A stretch of 64,000 nucleotides of DNA, taken from the NCBI GenBank assembly GCA_016213505.1, contig JACRAF010000006.1:1-64000 (forward strand), given 5' to 3'. This document shows positions 7,126 to 16,718 of this stretch, one piece after another. Origin of the DNA: Devosia nanyangense (GTDB lineage: Bacteria; Pseudomonadota; Alphaproteobacteria; Rhizobiales; Devosiaceae). The notes beneath the pieces are model-generated. The model made no database searches. It saw only the letters and a list, made by a program, of their open reading frames with translations, and was not told where the DNA came from. Within the stretch, counting starts at the first letter, position 1. Each line of letters begins with the position of its first letter. Position numbers and translations under genes: made by a program.

Positions 7126-9135
7126 TCAGGATTTGGGGCTGGCGCTGGGCTGCGCCAGTGCGGCGATCCGGTTGATGGCGCTGAGGTGGCCCTGGGCGGC
7201 GGCGGGCCGGTAGAGCGACAGGGCTCTGTCGATATCGACGGGGACGCCGTCGCCGGTCTCGTAGATCCAGCCGGCCCAGAACTGGCCGTACATGTTGCCC
7301 TGCGCGGCCGAGGCTTCGAATGCCTGCAACGCCTTGGCCGGGTCGCGCATGCCGCCGAGGCCGTAGAAGTCGAAATAGCCGAGCGACGACTGGCACATGG
7401 CGTTGCCCGTGCCGGCGCATTGGGCGTAGAGACTGCCGGCCTGCTGCGGGTCGGCCGCCCGCAGGAAGCCGGTCTGGTAGAGTTCGCCGAGCATGCGCTG
7501 GCCGACGACGGAGCCGCTGGCGGCGAGCCATTCGATGTCGCGGTTGAGTCGCGCCGTGGCGTGCACGCCCGAGGTCGAATAGTTGGCAAGGAGCAGCGCG
7601 ATCAGGTCGCGGCGGATGCTGGCGGTCTCGTAGAGCTGGGCCGCGTGGTTGACGTCCTGCGGCACGCCCCAGCCGAGCTCGTAGCTGATGGCGAGGCGGC
7701 GGAGCGCCTCGGGATTGCCGGTTTCGGCGGCCTTGGAGTAGAGGCCGACGGCGCGCGCCTCGTCGCGATCGACGCCGAGCCCGCGCTGCAGCAGGCTGCC
7801 GAGCAGCATCTGCCCGTCGAGGCTGCCCTGGTCGGCGGCGCGGCGGTAGAACTCGGCGGCGCCGGCATAGTCCACCGAGCGGCCATTGAAGCCGGATTCG
7901 AACAGATAGCCCGAGGCGACCTGGCCGAGCGCATCACCGGCGTCCTTAGCCTTGTCGCAAAAGGCCGTGATCTGGTCGGGGGTCTCGGCGATCCCGGGCA
8001 CGCTGCCGTCGTCGATCGCCAGCAAGCAGAGGCGCGCCGAGGCGCGGGCCATGCCGAGGTCGGAGGCGGCCTTGAAGTAGCTGCCGGCGCGGGCCGCGTC
8101 GTAGGGGAGACTGACTCCCTTGTCGTACATGCTGGCCAAGGCGAAATTGGCCACCGCGCCGTTGCGATCGATGCCGCGATTGGCGAGCGCGATGGCTTCG
8201 TCGCCATGGCCGCCCTGCTCGATGCGAACCATCGCCAGCATGCCGAGATAATCGCCGCTGGCGGGGAATTTCTCGACCGCCAGGGCGCAGTCGCTGGCGG
8301 CGCTGCCTTCGAGCACAGGAAGGCCGGTGGCCCAATCGGTCCTGGCCGAGTTGGACCAGGCGGTGCAGCGCGCGGCGGCCTCCCTCACTTCGGCCGGCAC
8401 GAACATATCGGTGACCAAACGGAAGCTGCCGTCGCGCAGATAGAACCCGCCGATGAGTGCGGCGACGAGGACGACCGCGAGCAGCGGCAGGATTATCGCC
8501 GGGGACCAGGAGCGGCCGCGCTTTCTCGCCGGCCTGTCCTTTTTCTCGAGCCGGGCAATGCGCAGCTGCGCCAGCTCGGCGAAGCGCCCGTTCGGGCCGA
8601 AGCGCTTGAGATAGGCGCGGTATTCGTCCGCACTCTCGTTGGGGGCGGAGACGATGGCGGCCCAGACCTCGGCCTCGTCGACGGACTTGGCCAGCTTGGC
8701 CTCGGCCTGCGGCGCGCTGAGTTCCGGACCCTTGGCGGCGCCGAGCCGGTCGTGCAGCGCCTTCATCAGCTCGGTGTAGCCGGGGTGGTCCGGCTCGCCC
8801 TCCCAGCCGCTGAGGTAGGTGACATGGAGGCCACGGAACAGCAGCGGCAGGCCATCGATCGGCAGGTCGTCGATGACGGCGGGCAGGGCCTTCTTCTGCT
8901 GGCGGGCGGTCTCGGCCTCGGCCTTCACCCAGTCCGAGCCGACGGATTTCCGCGACCACAGGATGATCACGGCGCGCGAGTCCATCAGCACGGCAGCGAT
9001 CTCGTCTTCGAAGCGTTCGCCGGCGAGCAGCGCCGCATCCCACCAGACATCGTAGCCGGCCTCGGTCAGCCGGGTGGCGAGCTGGACGGCGACCGTCCGC
9101 TCCTCCTTCTTGTAGGAGATGAAGATATCCGGCAT
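7126..9135 (-). CDS. TIR domain - transmembrane - Sel1-repeat protein
   Basis: A 669-residue protein in three parts. Residues 1-115 are a TIR domain: PDIFISYKKEE (box 1), DVWWDAALLAGERF, RAVIILWSRKSV and SDWVKAEAETA. Glu73 is in the S-x-W-x-x-x-E position used as the catalytic glutamate by NAD-cleaving TIRs. Residues about 212-233 form a single membrane helix (AIILPLLAVVLVAALIGGFY) preceded by basic residues, suggesting a cytoplasmic TIR and an outward C-terminal half. The C-terminal part is a series of Sel1-like (TPR-like) repeats with repeated A-x-x-x-Y-x-x-A-A-x-x-G patterns. The role is unknown: bacterial TIR proteins include antiphage NADases and signalling scaffolds. It is divergent from a DUF763 gene. 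The start MPDIFISY was chosen as the normal TIR N terminus. Confidence 0.85.
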   Translation of the reverse strand: MPDIFISYKKEERTVAVQLATRLTEAGYDVWWDAALLAGERFEDEIAAVLMDSRAVIILWSRKSVGSDWVKAEAETARQQKKALPAVIDDLPIDGLPLLFRGLHVTYLSGWEGEPDHPGYTELMKALHDRLGAAKGPELSAPQAEAKLAKSVDEAEVWAAIVSAPNESADEYRAYLKRFGPNGRFAELAQLRIARLEKKDRPARKRGRSWSPAIILPLLAVVLVAALIGGFYLRDGSFRLVTDMFVPAEVREAAARCTAWSNSARTDWATGLPVLEGSAASDCALAVEKFPASGDYLGMLAMVRIEQGGHGDEAIALANRGIDRNGAVANFALASMYDKGVSLPYDAARAGSYFKAASDLGMARASARLCLLAIDDGSVPGIAETPDQITAFCDKAKDAGDALGQVASGYLFESGFNGRSVDYAGAAEFYRRAADQGSLDGQMLLGSLLQRGLGVDRDEARAVGLYSKAAETGNPEALRRLAISYELGWGVPQDVNHAAQLYETASIRRDLIALLLANYSTSGVHATARLNRDIEWLAASGSVVGQRMLGELYQTGFLRAADPQQAGSLYAQCAGTGNAMCQSSLGYFDFYGLGGMRDPAKALQAFEASAAQGNMYGQFWAGWIYETGDGVPVDIDRALSLYRPAAAQGHLSAINRIAALAQPSASPKS

Positions 9136-9265
9136 GCGCGCCCCTGCCGTCCCCAACACTCCGGCGCAAGTTTATGCGAATGCGCGGTGGCGTCGAGGGC
9201 GCTCTCTACGACTTTGTTTCTGGTTTGTTCTGTGGTAGCGTTTTCCGGTTCATGGAGACCCGAGC

Positions 9266-10543
9266 ATGGCCCAGCGCGCCGGAAGCGCCGATCTGCCGCT
9301 GCATGGCGGACGCGTGCCGGAGTGGCTGGCCGGACGGATGGCCAAGCTCGGGGCGATCATCGCCGAGGCGATCGTCAGCGAATATGGCCGCGACGAGTTT
9401 TTGAGCCGGCTGGCCAGCCCGTTCTGGTTCCAGTCGTTCGGCGCGGTGATGGGGATGGACTGGCATTCGTCCGGCATTACCACAAGCGTCGTCGGCGCGC
9501 TGAAGCGCGGGCTGACGCCGCTCGCGAAGGACCTCGGGCTGCATGTTTGCGGCGGACGCGGCCGGCACTCGCGGAAGACCCCGGAGGAACTGATCGCCAT
9601 CGGCAACCGGGTGGGGTTCGACGGCGCGGCGCTGGCGCGGGCAAGCCGGCTGGTGGCCAAGGTCGATAGCGCCGCGGTGCAGGACGGGTTCGAGCTCTAT
9701 CTCCACGGCTTCATCGTCGCCGACGACGGCAAATGGGTCGTCGTGCAGCAGGGGATGAAGGACGCAACCAGCACGGCGCGGCGTTATCACTGGCAGTCCG
9801 AAGGGCTGCGCAGTTTCGTCGAGGCGCCGCACAGCGCGATTGAGGGCGCTGGGCAGGGGACCATCGTCAATCTCACGGACGTGCGGGCGGAGGCATCGCG
9901 GGCGGCGCAGATCGATCTGCTCGGCGGGCTCGGTCCCGACCGGATCGTGCGCGAGGTCGGCCGGATCGAGGGCCGCGATGCGACGCCCGAGGGCGAGGAC
10001 GAGCCGCTGCTGCCGCATCTGGTGATGCCGGCGCATCACGATGTGCGGCCCAAGGATGTGATGCTACGCCGGCTGCACGGATCGCTCGCGGCCGCGGCCG
10101 ACAAGGGGCCATCCGATTTCGCCGAGCTGCTGCTGGTGCCCGGCGTCGGGGCGCGGACGGTGCGCTCGCTGGCGATGGTGGCCGAGGTGATCCACGGGGC
10201 GCCGCATAGGTTCGCCGATCCGGCGCGCTATTCGCTGTCGCATGGCGGCAAGGACGGGGCGCCGTTTCCGGTGCCGCTGAAAGTCTATGACGAGACCATA
10301 AGGGTGCTCAAATACGCGGTGGTCAAGGCGCGGCTCGGGGCGAGCGAGGAGAGCGCCGCGATCAAGCGGCTCGATGCACAGGCGCGGACGCTGGAGACGA
10401 CCGCGACCGGACCGTCGTTCCACGCGTACGTCGCCGAGGAATGGCGGCGATCGAAGGAATATGGCGGGCGCACGGTGATGGACGACGCGCGGGAGAAGGG
10501 GAAGCCGGCGCCGAAATGGGCGGGAACGGGCCATGAGGACTAG
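9266..10543 (+). CDS. DUF763 family protein
   Basis: A 425-residue protein. The opening SADLPLHGGRVPEWLAGRMA, FQSFGAVMGMDWHSSGITTS, the long middle part with VVVQQGMK and ARRYHW, and the helix-hairpin-helix-like LLLVPGVGARTVRSLAMVAE near residue 300 are hallmarks of DUF763, a family found in bacteria and archaea. HhH elements usually contact nucleic acid, so a DNA- or RNA-related role is plausible but unproven. The next gene is co-directional, 70 bases downstream. The TIR gene is divergent, 130 bases upstream. Confidence 0.85.
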   Translation: MAQRAGSADLPLHGGRVPEWLAGRMAKLGAIIAEAIVSEYGRDEFLSRLASPFWFQSFGAVMGMDWHSSGITTSVVGALKRGLTPLAKDLGLHVCGGRGRHSRKTPEELIAIGNRVGFDGAALARASRLVAKVDSAAVQDGFELYLHGFIVADDGKWVVVQQGMKDATSTARRYHWQSEGLRSFVEAPHSAIEGAGQGTIVNLTDVRAEASRAAQIDLLGGLGPDRIVREVGRIEGRDATPEGEDEPLLPHLVMPAHHDVRPKDVMLRRLHGSLAAAADKGPSDFAELLLVPGVGARTVRSLAMVAEVIHGAPHRFADPARYSLSHGGKDGAPFPVPLKVYDETIRVLKYAVVKARLGASEESAAIKRLDAQARTLETTATGPSFHAYVAEEWRRSKEYGGRTVMDDAREKGKPAPKWAGTGHED

Positions 10544-10613
10544 ACTTGCTGGAGACCGCAGCGGCTGTTAGCGTGACACGAGGGACTTTGTCTTCGCGCG
10601 GTCGGGTGAAGAT

Positions 10614-11738
10614 ATGGCAGAGACTTCCGACAATTCTAACGAGTTTTCAGACGAGTCTGTCGCCAAGCTTATTTCCGAAGTTCAGGAGCCGGCGCTCCAG
10701 GCGAGGATTCGCGCCCTCGTCGATACCCTGAAGCGGCGCTACGATGCGGCCGAGCATCTGGCGCGAGCCACCGACCGATTCTCGAAAATCTATAAGCTGG
10801 TCGATAAGCGCGCCCCACCCGGCGACGGGGTCACGCGGGTGCTCGACTACCTGCAGACACCGCCGACTTACATGTTCCTCGGCCTGATCCTGATCGCGCT
10901 GTCCTATGTGGGCACGATCACCTCGCTCAACAGCTCGCTCAATTTCATCGTGGTGATCCTTGGCATCGCGATCCTGCTCTACGGCACCGGCTCGCAGGCG
11001 GCGGCGACGCTGGGGGTCGACGCCAAGCAGGCCTCGGCGCTGCTGCAGGCCTACATCGCCGCGAGCCCCGGGCAGCGCAGCGACCAGTTGCTCGGCCAGG
11101 TGAAGGACTCGCTCGAAAAGCCGGCGGCGAATGGCGGCCTCAACATCGCCATAGCCGGCGGCGCGGCGGTGCTGGCGGCCGTGTTCGGCTACGGCATCAT
11201 CACGTTCCGCCAGGACATCCTGCTGACGCTGCGCGAGTGGGACCGCTATTCGGTGGTCAGCGTCGACCTCTGCTACCAGGAGGAGCTCAGCCAAAAATGC
11301 CTCGGCGCCAGCGAAATCGGCCAGGCTTCGGCCGATCTAGACAGTGCGATCCGGAACCAGCTGGTGCTCAAATCCGGCACGGGGCGAACCGTGTTCCGCC
11401 GGATCGTCGACGGCCGCCTGGAGTTCGTGGTGTTCGACGGCGACCTGGGAAAGGACCGCAGCGTCGAATTCGACCCCGTGAGCCAAGAGGTTGGTTCGGG
11501 GCGGAGCGGCGCCAGCTATGTGGTCGGCGCGCACTACGAATTTGCCGTTCCGGCGGATATCAACCTGGTTGAGGACGGAAAGTGCATCGACTACGTCGAT
11601 GCGGAGCAGAAGAACTGCGCTGTCACCTACCTCAACGACGAAAAGCACGAGCAGGGCGGCGTACCGTTTTACGACGTACAGGCGCACGTCTATGTCCTGA
11701 AGGACAAGGTGCGGGTCATTTCGGGGGACGACGCCTGA
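10614..11738 (+). CDS. Hypothetical membrane protein (374 aa)
   Basis: Residues about 1-75 are soluble and probably helical (ALQARIRALVDTLKRRYDAA). Two hydrophobic segments follow near residues 82-124 (YMFLGLILIALSYVGTITSL and FIVVILGIAILLYG). A third helix lies at about 176-198 (LNIAIAGGAAVLAAVFGYGI). The C-terminal 170 residues look like a soluble, beta-rich domain with several cysteines (DLCYQEELSQKCLG, GKCIDYVDAEQKNC), as expected for a periplasmic disulfide-bonded domain. I do not recognise a family. Its stop overlaps the start of the next, exported protein by one base, so the pair is very likely made together. Confidence 0.7.
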   Translation: MAETSDNSNEFSDESVAKLISEVQEPALQARIRALVDTLKRRYDAAEHLARATDRFSKIYKLVDKRAPPGDGVTRVLDYLQTPPTYMFLGLILIALSYVGTITSLNSSLNFIVVILGIAILLYGTGSQAAATLGVDAKQASALLQAYIAASPGQRSDQLLGQVKDSLEKPAANGGLNIAIAGGAAVLAAVFGYGIITFRQDILLTLREWDRYSVVSVDLCYQEELSQKCLGASEIGQASADLDSAIRNQLVLKSGTGRTVFRRIVDGRLEFVVFDGDLGKDRSVEFDPVSQEVGSGRSGASYVVGAHYEFAVPADINLVEDGKCIDYVDAEQKNCAVTYLNDEKHEQGGVPFYDVQAHVYVLKDKVRVISGDDA

Positions 11739-12448
11739 TGTTGCGATCCGGAGTCTTCACCGCGGCGGCGCTGGCGCTGGCACTGGGTCTTGGCGCGTGC
11801 GCAGCGGCGCGGGCGCAGGAAGCCCTCGATCCGGGGGCGATGACCTGCGACACCGTTACGAGCAAGGCCATCCCGACCTTCATCGATCCGTGGCTGCAGA
11901 AGTACCAGTCGCAGCTGTTCGGGACGGCGGGCGACGAGAAGTTCGACAAACTGGGAGCGCTGCTGGAGTTCAACGACCTGATCGTCACCGACAACGACGT
12001 GATCTGCATCCGGCGCTGGGAGGACGACGACAAGCTGGTCAACGTGCTCATCCCGCTGGCGGCCGGGCCGGACGTCCGCCTGCGCGTGCCGGCGACGCTC
12101 ATTCTCCAGAACATCGTCGACAACACCAATATCTGCCGGGTACTGGCGAGCCTGGCGGCGGGGGGTGTCGACCTCGATCCCGACGCGCGCTACGATCTGC
12201 TGCTGGTCGTGTGGCAGGTCGCGAACTATGCCTACTCCGATGTCGCGCAATGGATGCTGGCGGTGCTCGATCTGACCGACAAGGCTCTGCCGGGCGATTT
12301 CGCCAAGACGCAGGACCTGATCCAGTCGATCCGGGACACGCTCACGGGACGGCGGCTTGGCGTGGAGAAACTCTTGAGCGACAAGAACCAGCCGAAATAT
12401 CAGGAATGCCTCACGGCACTGGCGCCGTACATTCCGATTCCGTCGTGA
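11738..12448 (+). CDS. Hypothetical exported protein (236 aa)
   Basis: It begins MLRSGVFTAAALALALGLGA followed by CAAARAQ. This is a signal peptide that could be processed as a lipoprotein (LGAC) or by signal peptidase I after ARA. The mature part is helical and has at least four cysteines (MTCDTVTS, DVICIRRW, NICRVLAS, YQECLTAL). The start shares the A of the upstream TGA (TGATG). No family is recognised. Co-location with the membrane protein suggests a two-component envelope system. The gene ends 16 bases from the convergent methyltransferase gene. Confidence 0.7.
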   Translation: MLRSGVFTAAALALALGLGACAAARAQEALDPGAMTCDTVTSKAIPTFIDPWLQKYQSQLFGTAGDEKFDKLGALLEFNDLIVTDNDVICIRRWEDDDKLVNVLIPLAAGPDVRLRVPATLILQNIVDNTNICRVLASLAAGGVDLDPDARYDLLLVVWQVANYAYSDVAQWMLAVLDLTDKALPGDFAKTQDLIQSIRDTLTGRRLGVEKLLSDKNQPKYQECLTALAPYIPIPS

Positions 12449-12464
12449 GGCTGACCGGGCCCGC

Positions 12465-13229
12465 TCAGACGGCGCGGGCGGCGACGGCCAGGGTCACGTA
12501 GGGCACCACGATCTCGGCCTCGTTGGCGAACTCCGGCGTCGAGGCGGCGAGGCTGCGGATGCGTGCGGCCAGCGCCTGCTGTTCGGCGGCGGGCAGCGAG
12601 GCGATGTAGCTGACCGAGAGCATGCGATCGACCAGCACCTGTTCGGGCGGGCCGGCATGGGTGTGAGTGAAACGCTGTTCTTCGAGTGGCCCGAAACCGG
12701 GATGCGGGAATGCCTTGCGCCAGGCGCCGGAGCTGAAGCGGGGAGTGTCGCCTTCGTAGCGGGCGACGAGCGCAGTCAGGGCCGGACCCCAGGCCGGCGT
12801 TTCGTCGCGGGCGTTCCAGATCAGCCCGAGCCGGCCGCCGGGGCGCAGCACGCGGCGGATTTCGCTGAGCGCCGAAGCGGTCGCGAACCAGTGGAAGGCC
12901 TGGGCGCAGACCACGGCGTCGACACTGGCATCGGGAAGGGGGATCGCCTCGGCGGTGCCGGCGAGGGCGCGAACCGATGGCAGGTCCGCTGCAAGCCGCG
13001 CGCGCATCGCGTCGACCGGCTCGATGGCGATGATGTCCGCGCCGGTGGCGACCAGCCGGGCGGTGAACTTGCCGGTGCCGGCGCCGAGATCGACGACCAC
13101 GCTGCCCGGGCGGAGGCCGAGCGTGGCGGCGAGCCAGGTGTCGATCGCGGCAGGGTAGTCCGGCCGGCCGCGCGCATAGGCATCGGCGGCGGCCTCGAAG
13201 CCGGTGGCGGCGGCGGCGTGGATGGACAT
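12465..13229 (-). CDS. Class I SAM-dependent methyltransferase
   Basis: A 254-residue protein. VVVDLGAGTGKFTARLVATG near residue 45 is motif I (SAM binding), IAIEPVDAMRARL is motif post-I, and VDAVVCAQAFHWF with IRRVLRPGGRLGLIW are the later core motifs. The order matches the methyltransf_11 fold, and the start (FEAAADAYARGRPDYP) matches the subgroup often called class I SAM methyltransferase near UbiE. The substrate is unknown. Its ATG overlaps the stop of the upstream DUF2188 gene by one base. Confidence 0.88.
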   Translation of the reverse strand: MSIHAAAATGFEAAADAYARGRPDYPAAIDTWLAATLGLRPGSVVVDLGAGTGKFTARLVATGADIIAIEPVDAMRARLAADLPSVRALAGTAEAIPLPDASVDAVVCAQAFHWFATASALSEIRRVLRPGGRLGLIWNARDETPAWGPALTALVARYEGDTPRFSSGAWRKAFPHPGFGPLEEQRFTHTHAGPPEQVLVDRMLSVSYIASLPAAEQQALAARIRSLAASTPEFANEAEIVVPYVTLAVAARAV

Positions 13230-13468
13230 CAGTCGTCGAGCACGGTGTCGGGCCGGTCGCCACCCTCGGCGACCTCGCGGTGCCACTTGCCGCTGGCATC
13301 CTCGTATTCGATGCCGTCGGTGGCGCCGGCATGGCGCTGGCGTTCGGCCGCCGCGGCAGCTGCGGCATGGGCGGCGGCGTGGGAGGGGAACGGCTCGGAC
13401 AACACGTCGCCGACCTTGTAGGCCCAGCCGCCATCGTGCTCGACGACTTCGTAGATGACTTTGGTCAT
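13229..13468 (-). CDS. DUF2188 domain protein
   Basis: A 79-residue protein. VVEHDGGWAYKVGDVLSEPF, then an Ala-rich helix (HAAAHAAAAAAAERQRHA), then a short strand EYEDASGKWHRE match the DUF2188 pattern of two strands, a helix and a strand. Function is unknown for the family. It is translationally coupled (TGATG) to the methyltransferase. Confidence 0.8.
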   Translation of the reverse strand: MTKVIYEVVEHDGGWAYKVGDVLSEPFPSHAAAHAAAAAAAERQRHAGATDGIEYEDASGKWHREVAEGGDRPDTVLDD

Positions 13469-13717
13469 GTCGGCCTCGCAGCGTTCTTGCCGACAAATGT
13501 ACGAGGTCCGTGGTGCTGTGACCAGCCTGAGGCCGGGTCCGTTGATTTCGCCGGGCGTTGACCGGCTTGGCCGACCGGTGCGTCTGCAGGGGTCCACCGG
13601 GCAACTGGCGACGAGCGGTGTGATGGACTCGACCCCACGACGGCGATCGACCCTGCGGGTGACCTTGACCTGCCGGGACACAGCCCTATGGTCCCGATGG
13701 GGCGGCGGAGGGGCGGC

Positions 13718-14533
13718 ATGTCCGGGAGCAGTGACGATCGGGGGCTGGTCAGGCGTTTCCGGGCCGGACTGGTGGTCGGAGGGCCGTTCGCTCTGGCCGG
13801 AGCGCTGGCGTTTCTGCTGAAGGTCGATGCCGTCGTCCAGCTTTGGCCCTACCAGACGTACGGCCTCTCGCATGTCTTCATCGCCTCGCTGCTGGCGGCG
13901 ATCGGCGCGCCGGTCGTCTGGATCGGAGCGTCCGGCGAGTTGGCGTCGTTGCCGGGAGGTGCGGGGAATATCCTGGTCACCGGTGGCGGAATGGGCGCAT
14001 GGGCAGCCTGGCAATCGATCGGCGGCGCGCCGCCAAAGGTCCTCTTGTTCAGCCTGGTGTGCCTGCTCTTTGTGGTCGTGACCGCGGCCATGATCGTTCG
14101 GGCACGCAAGCTGGAGTTTGCCGATAGCCGGCCGACGCCAGGGCTGGTTCGATGGTCATTCATCCTGTTCTGCGTCCTGTTGCTCATCATCGGATCGCTG
14201 CTGGTCCTGCGGGTTCCGGGGATATTCCCGTGGCTTCTCGATGACAACGCCTCGGTGTCCTACGGCTTTGCGTTCCTTGGCGCGGCAGCGTATTTCGGAT
14301 TTGGTGCCTCGAGGCCGGTGTGGGGGAATGCGAAGGGCCAACTCCTGGCGTTTCTTGCTTACGATCTGGTGCTGATCGGTCCCTTCGTGCTGCATTTCTC
14401 CACGGTCAGCAGCCAGTTGCTGCTGAGCCTTTCCCTGTATGTCGGCGTGCTGGCGTACAGCGGAGCGCTGGCCATTTTCTTCCTGCTTCTCGATCGGCGG
14501 TTTCGGCTGGGTTCCGGTTTGGCGGCAGTCTGA
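13718..14533 (+). CDS. Hypothetical polytopic membrane protein (271 aa)
   Basis: About eight hydrophobic segments can be seen, including GGPFALAGALAFLLKV, HVFIASLLAAIGAPVVWIGA, KVLLFSLVCLLFVVVTAAMI, FILFCVLLLIIGSLLVLRV, GFAFLGAAAYFGFGA and SLYVGVLAYSGALAIFFLLL. I do not recognise the family. The ATG was chosen because GGAGGGG lies just upstream; an earlier in-frame ATG at 13688 has no ribosome-binding site. The gene is followed by the TetR regulator on the same strand, but a palindrome and promoter-like space separate them. Confidence 0.6.
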   Translation: MSGSSDDRGLVRRFRAGLVVGGPFALAGALAFLLKVDAVVQLWPYQTYGLSHVFIASLLAAIGAPVVWIGASGELASLPGGAGNILVTGGGMGAWAAWQSIGGAPPKVLLFSLVCLLFVVVTAAMIVRARKLEFADSRPTPGLVRWSFILFCVLLLIIGSLLVLRVPGIFPWLLDDNASVSYGFAFLGAAAYFGFGASRPVWGNAKGQLLAFLAYDLVLIGPFVLHFSTVSSQLLLSLSLYVGVLAYSGALAIFFLLLDRRFRLGSGLAAV

Positions 14534-14585
14534 CACCCTCGATCAACTTGGACCAGACACCGCAGAGGCACGCGGGTCTTGCATC

Positions 14586-14604
14586 GTACCGTAACGTACG
14601 GTAC
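14586..14604 (+). promoter_or_regulatory. Perfect palindrome upstream of the TetR gene (candidate operator)
   Basis: GTACCGT-AACGT-ACGGTAC is a perfect inverted repeat with 7-base arms and a 5-base centre. It lies 49 bases before the TetR start codon and 53 bases after the preceding stop. TetR regulators normally bind such sites in front of their own gene, so autoregulation is likely. Confidence 0.65.
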
Positions 14605-14652
14605 AGTCGCGCCATCATTGACCCTGGGGCCGAACAACAGTGCGACCCGTCA

Positions 14653-15318
14653 ATGATGGGAGCCAGCGTCATCATGACCGTCGCGATACGGCCAGCAACG
14701 GAGACGTTCACGCCGCGCCAGCAGGCGGTGCTGACGGCGGCGCTCGACCTGCTGGTCGAGGCGGGCGACGGGCTGACCATGACGGCGGTGGCGCGGCGGG
14801 CGAGTTGCTCGAAGGAGACGCTGTACAAATGGTTCGGCGACCGCGCCGGGCTGCTGACGGCGACGGTGCAGTGGCAGGCGGCGAAGGTGCGGGTGCCGCT
14901 GGTCGACCGCAAGACGCTCGATCCGGTGTCGCTCAGGACCAGCATTTATCAGTTCGCGCGCGACCTCCTCGCGACCATCGCCGGGCAGAATTCGGTGGCG
15001 CTCAACCGGCTGGCGATCACCCACGCCACTGAGGACAACGGGCTCGGCGCGATCGTCCTCGACAACGGCCGCTTCACCATGGGCAAGCGGTTGAAGCCGG
15101 TGCTCGAGGCGGGGCGCGATGCGCGGCTCCTGAAATTCGACAATTCCGAAACGGCGTTCCGGACGTTCTTCGGGCTGGTGGTGCGGGACGTGCAGATCCG
15201 GCTGCTGCTGGGCGACAAGTTCACCCCGACGCTCAAGGAGATCGAGGCCGACGCCGAGCGGGCGACGGAGCAGTTTCTGGCTTTGCACGGAGTGAAGGAA
15301 GCGCCGAAGGCGCGGTGA
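14653..15318 (+). CDS. TetR/AcrR family transcriptional regulator
   Basis: A protein of about 221 residues. The N-terminal part FTPRQQAVLTAALDLLVEAG, then LTMTAVARRASCSKETLYKW and FGDRAGLLTATVQWQ form the TetR helix-turn-helix, with the conserved T-x-x-x-I/V-A-x-x-A-x-x-S and K/T-x-Y-x-x-F patterns. The ligand domain (from about residue 70) ends RATEQFLALHGVKEA. The start is uncertain: two adjacent ATGs (14653, 14656) and another at 14674 are possible, and none has a strong ribosome-binding site. No transporter gene is adjacent, so the target may be itself or a distant gene. A palindrome lies upstream. Confidence 0.88.
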   Translation: MMGASVIMTVAIRPATETFTPRQQAVLTAALDLLVEAGDGLTMTAVARRASCSKETLYKWFGDRAGLLTATVQWQAAKVRVPLVDRKTLDPVSLRTSIYQFARDLLATIAGQNSVALNRLAITHATEDNGLGAIVLDNGRFTMGKRLKPVLEAGRDARLLKFDNSETAFRTFFGLVVRDVQIRLLLGDKFTPTLKEIEADAERATEQFLALHGVKEAPKAR

Positions 15319-15337
15319 TATCGAGGCTGGGGCAGGG

Positions 15338-15387
15338 CCCCCTCACCCGGCGCTGGCGCGCCGACCTCTCCCCCAGGGGAGAGGTGA
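15338..15387. repeat. Interspersed-repeat-like hairpin between tetR and ilvC
   Basis: The stretch CCCCCTCACCCGGCGCTG...CTCTCCCCCAGGGGAGAGGTGA has the look of a short repeat family widespread in rhizobial and related genomes. Its core ACCTCTCCCC-CA-GGGGAGAGGT is a perfect 10-bp stem. It lies between two co-directional genes and could also weaken read-through into ilvC. No second copy is in this window, so membership of the repeat family rests on memory of related genomes. Confidence 0.5.
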
Positions 15388-15424
15388 TCCAGACGGTCCG
15401 CTTCCTCGTGGGGAGCGGCCCTGA

Positions 15425-16587
<1,163 letters not shown>

Positions 16588-16613
16588 CGAGATCGACGCT
16601 CGAGCGAAACGCA

Positions 16614-16646
16614 GGGGCTCCGGAATTCCGGAGCCCCTTTGCTTTT
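16614..16646 (+). terminator. Rho-independent terminator of ilvC
   Basis: GGGGCTCCGG-AATT-CCGGAGCCCC is a perfect 10-bp stem with a 4-base loop, followed by TTTGCTTTT. It stands after the duplicated ilvC end. Confidence 0.88.
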
Positions 16647-16718
16647 GGCTTCGATTGATTTGGCGCAAAGCCCAGGAGGTCGCTCGGCTGCATTCTGACC
16701 GGAGACGAGGAGAGTCTC

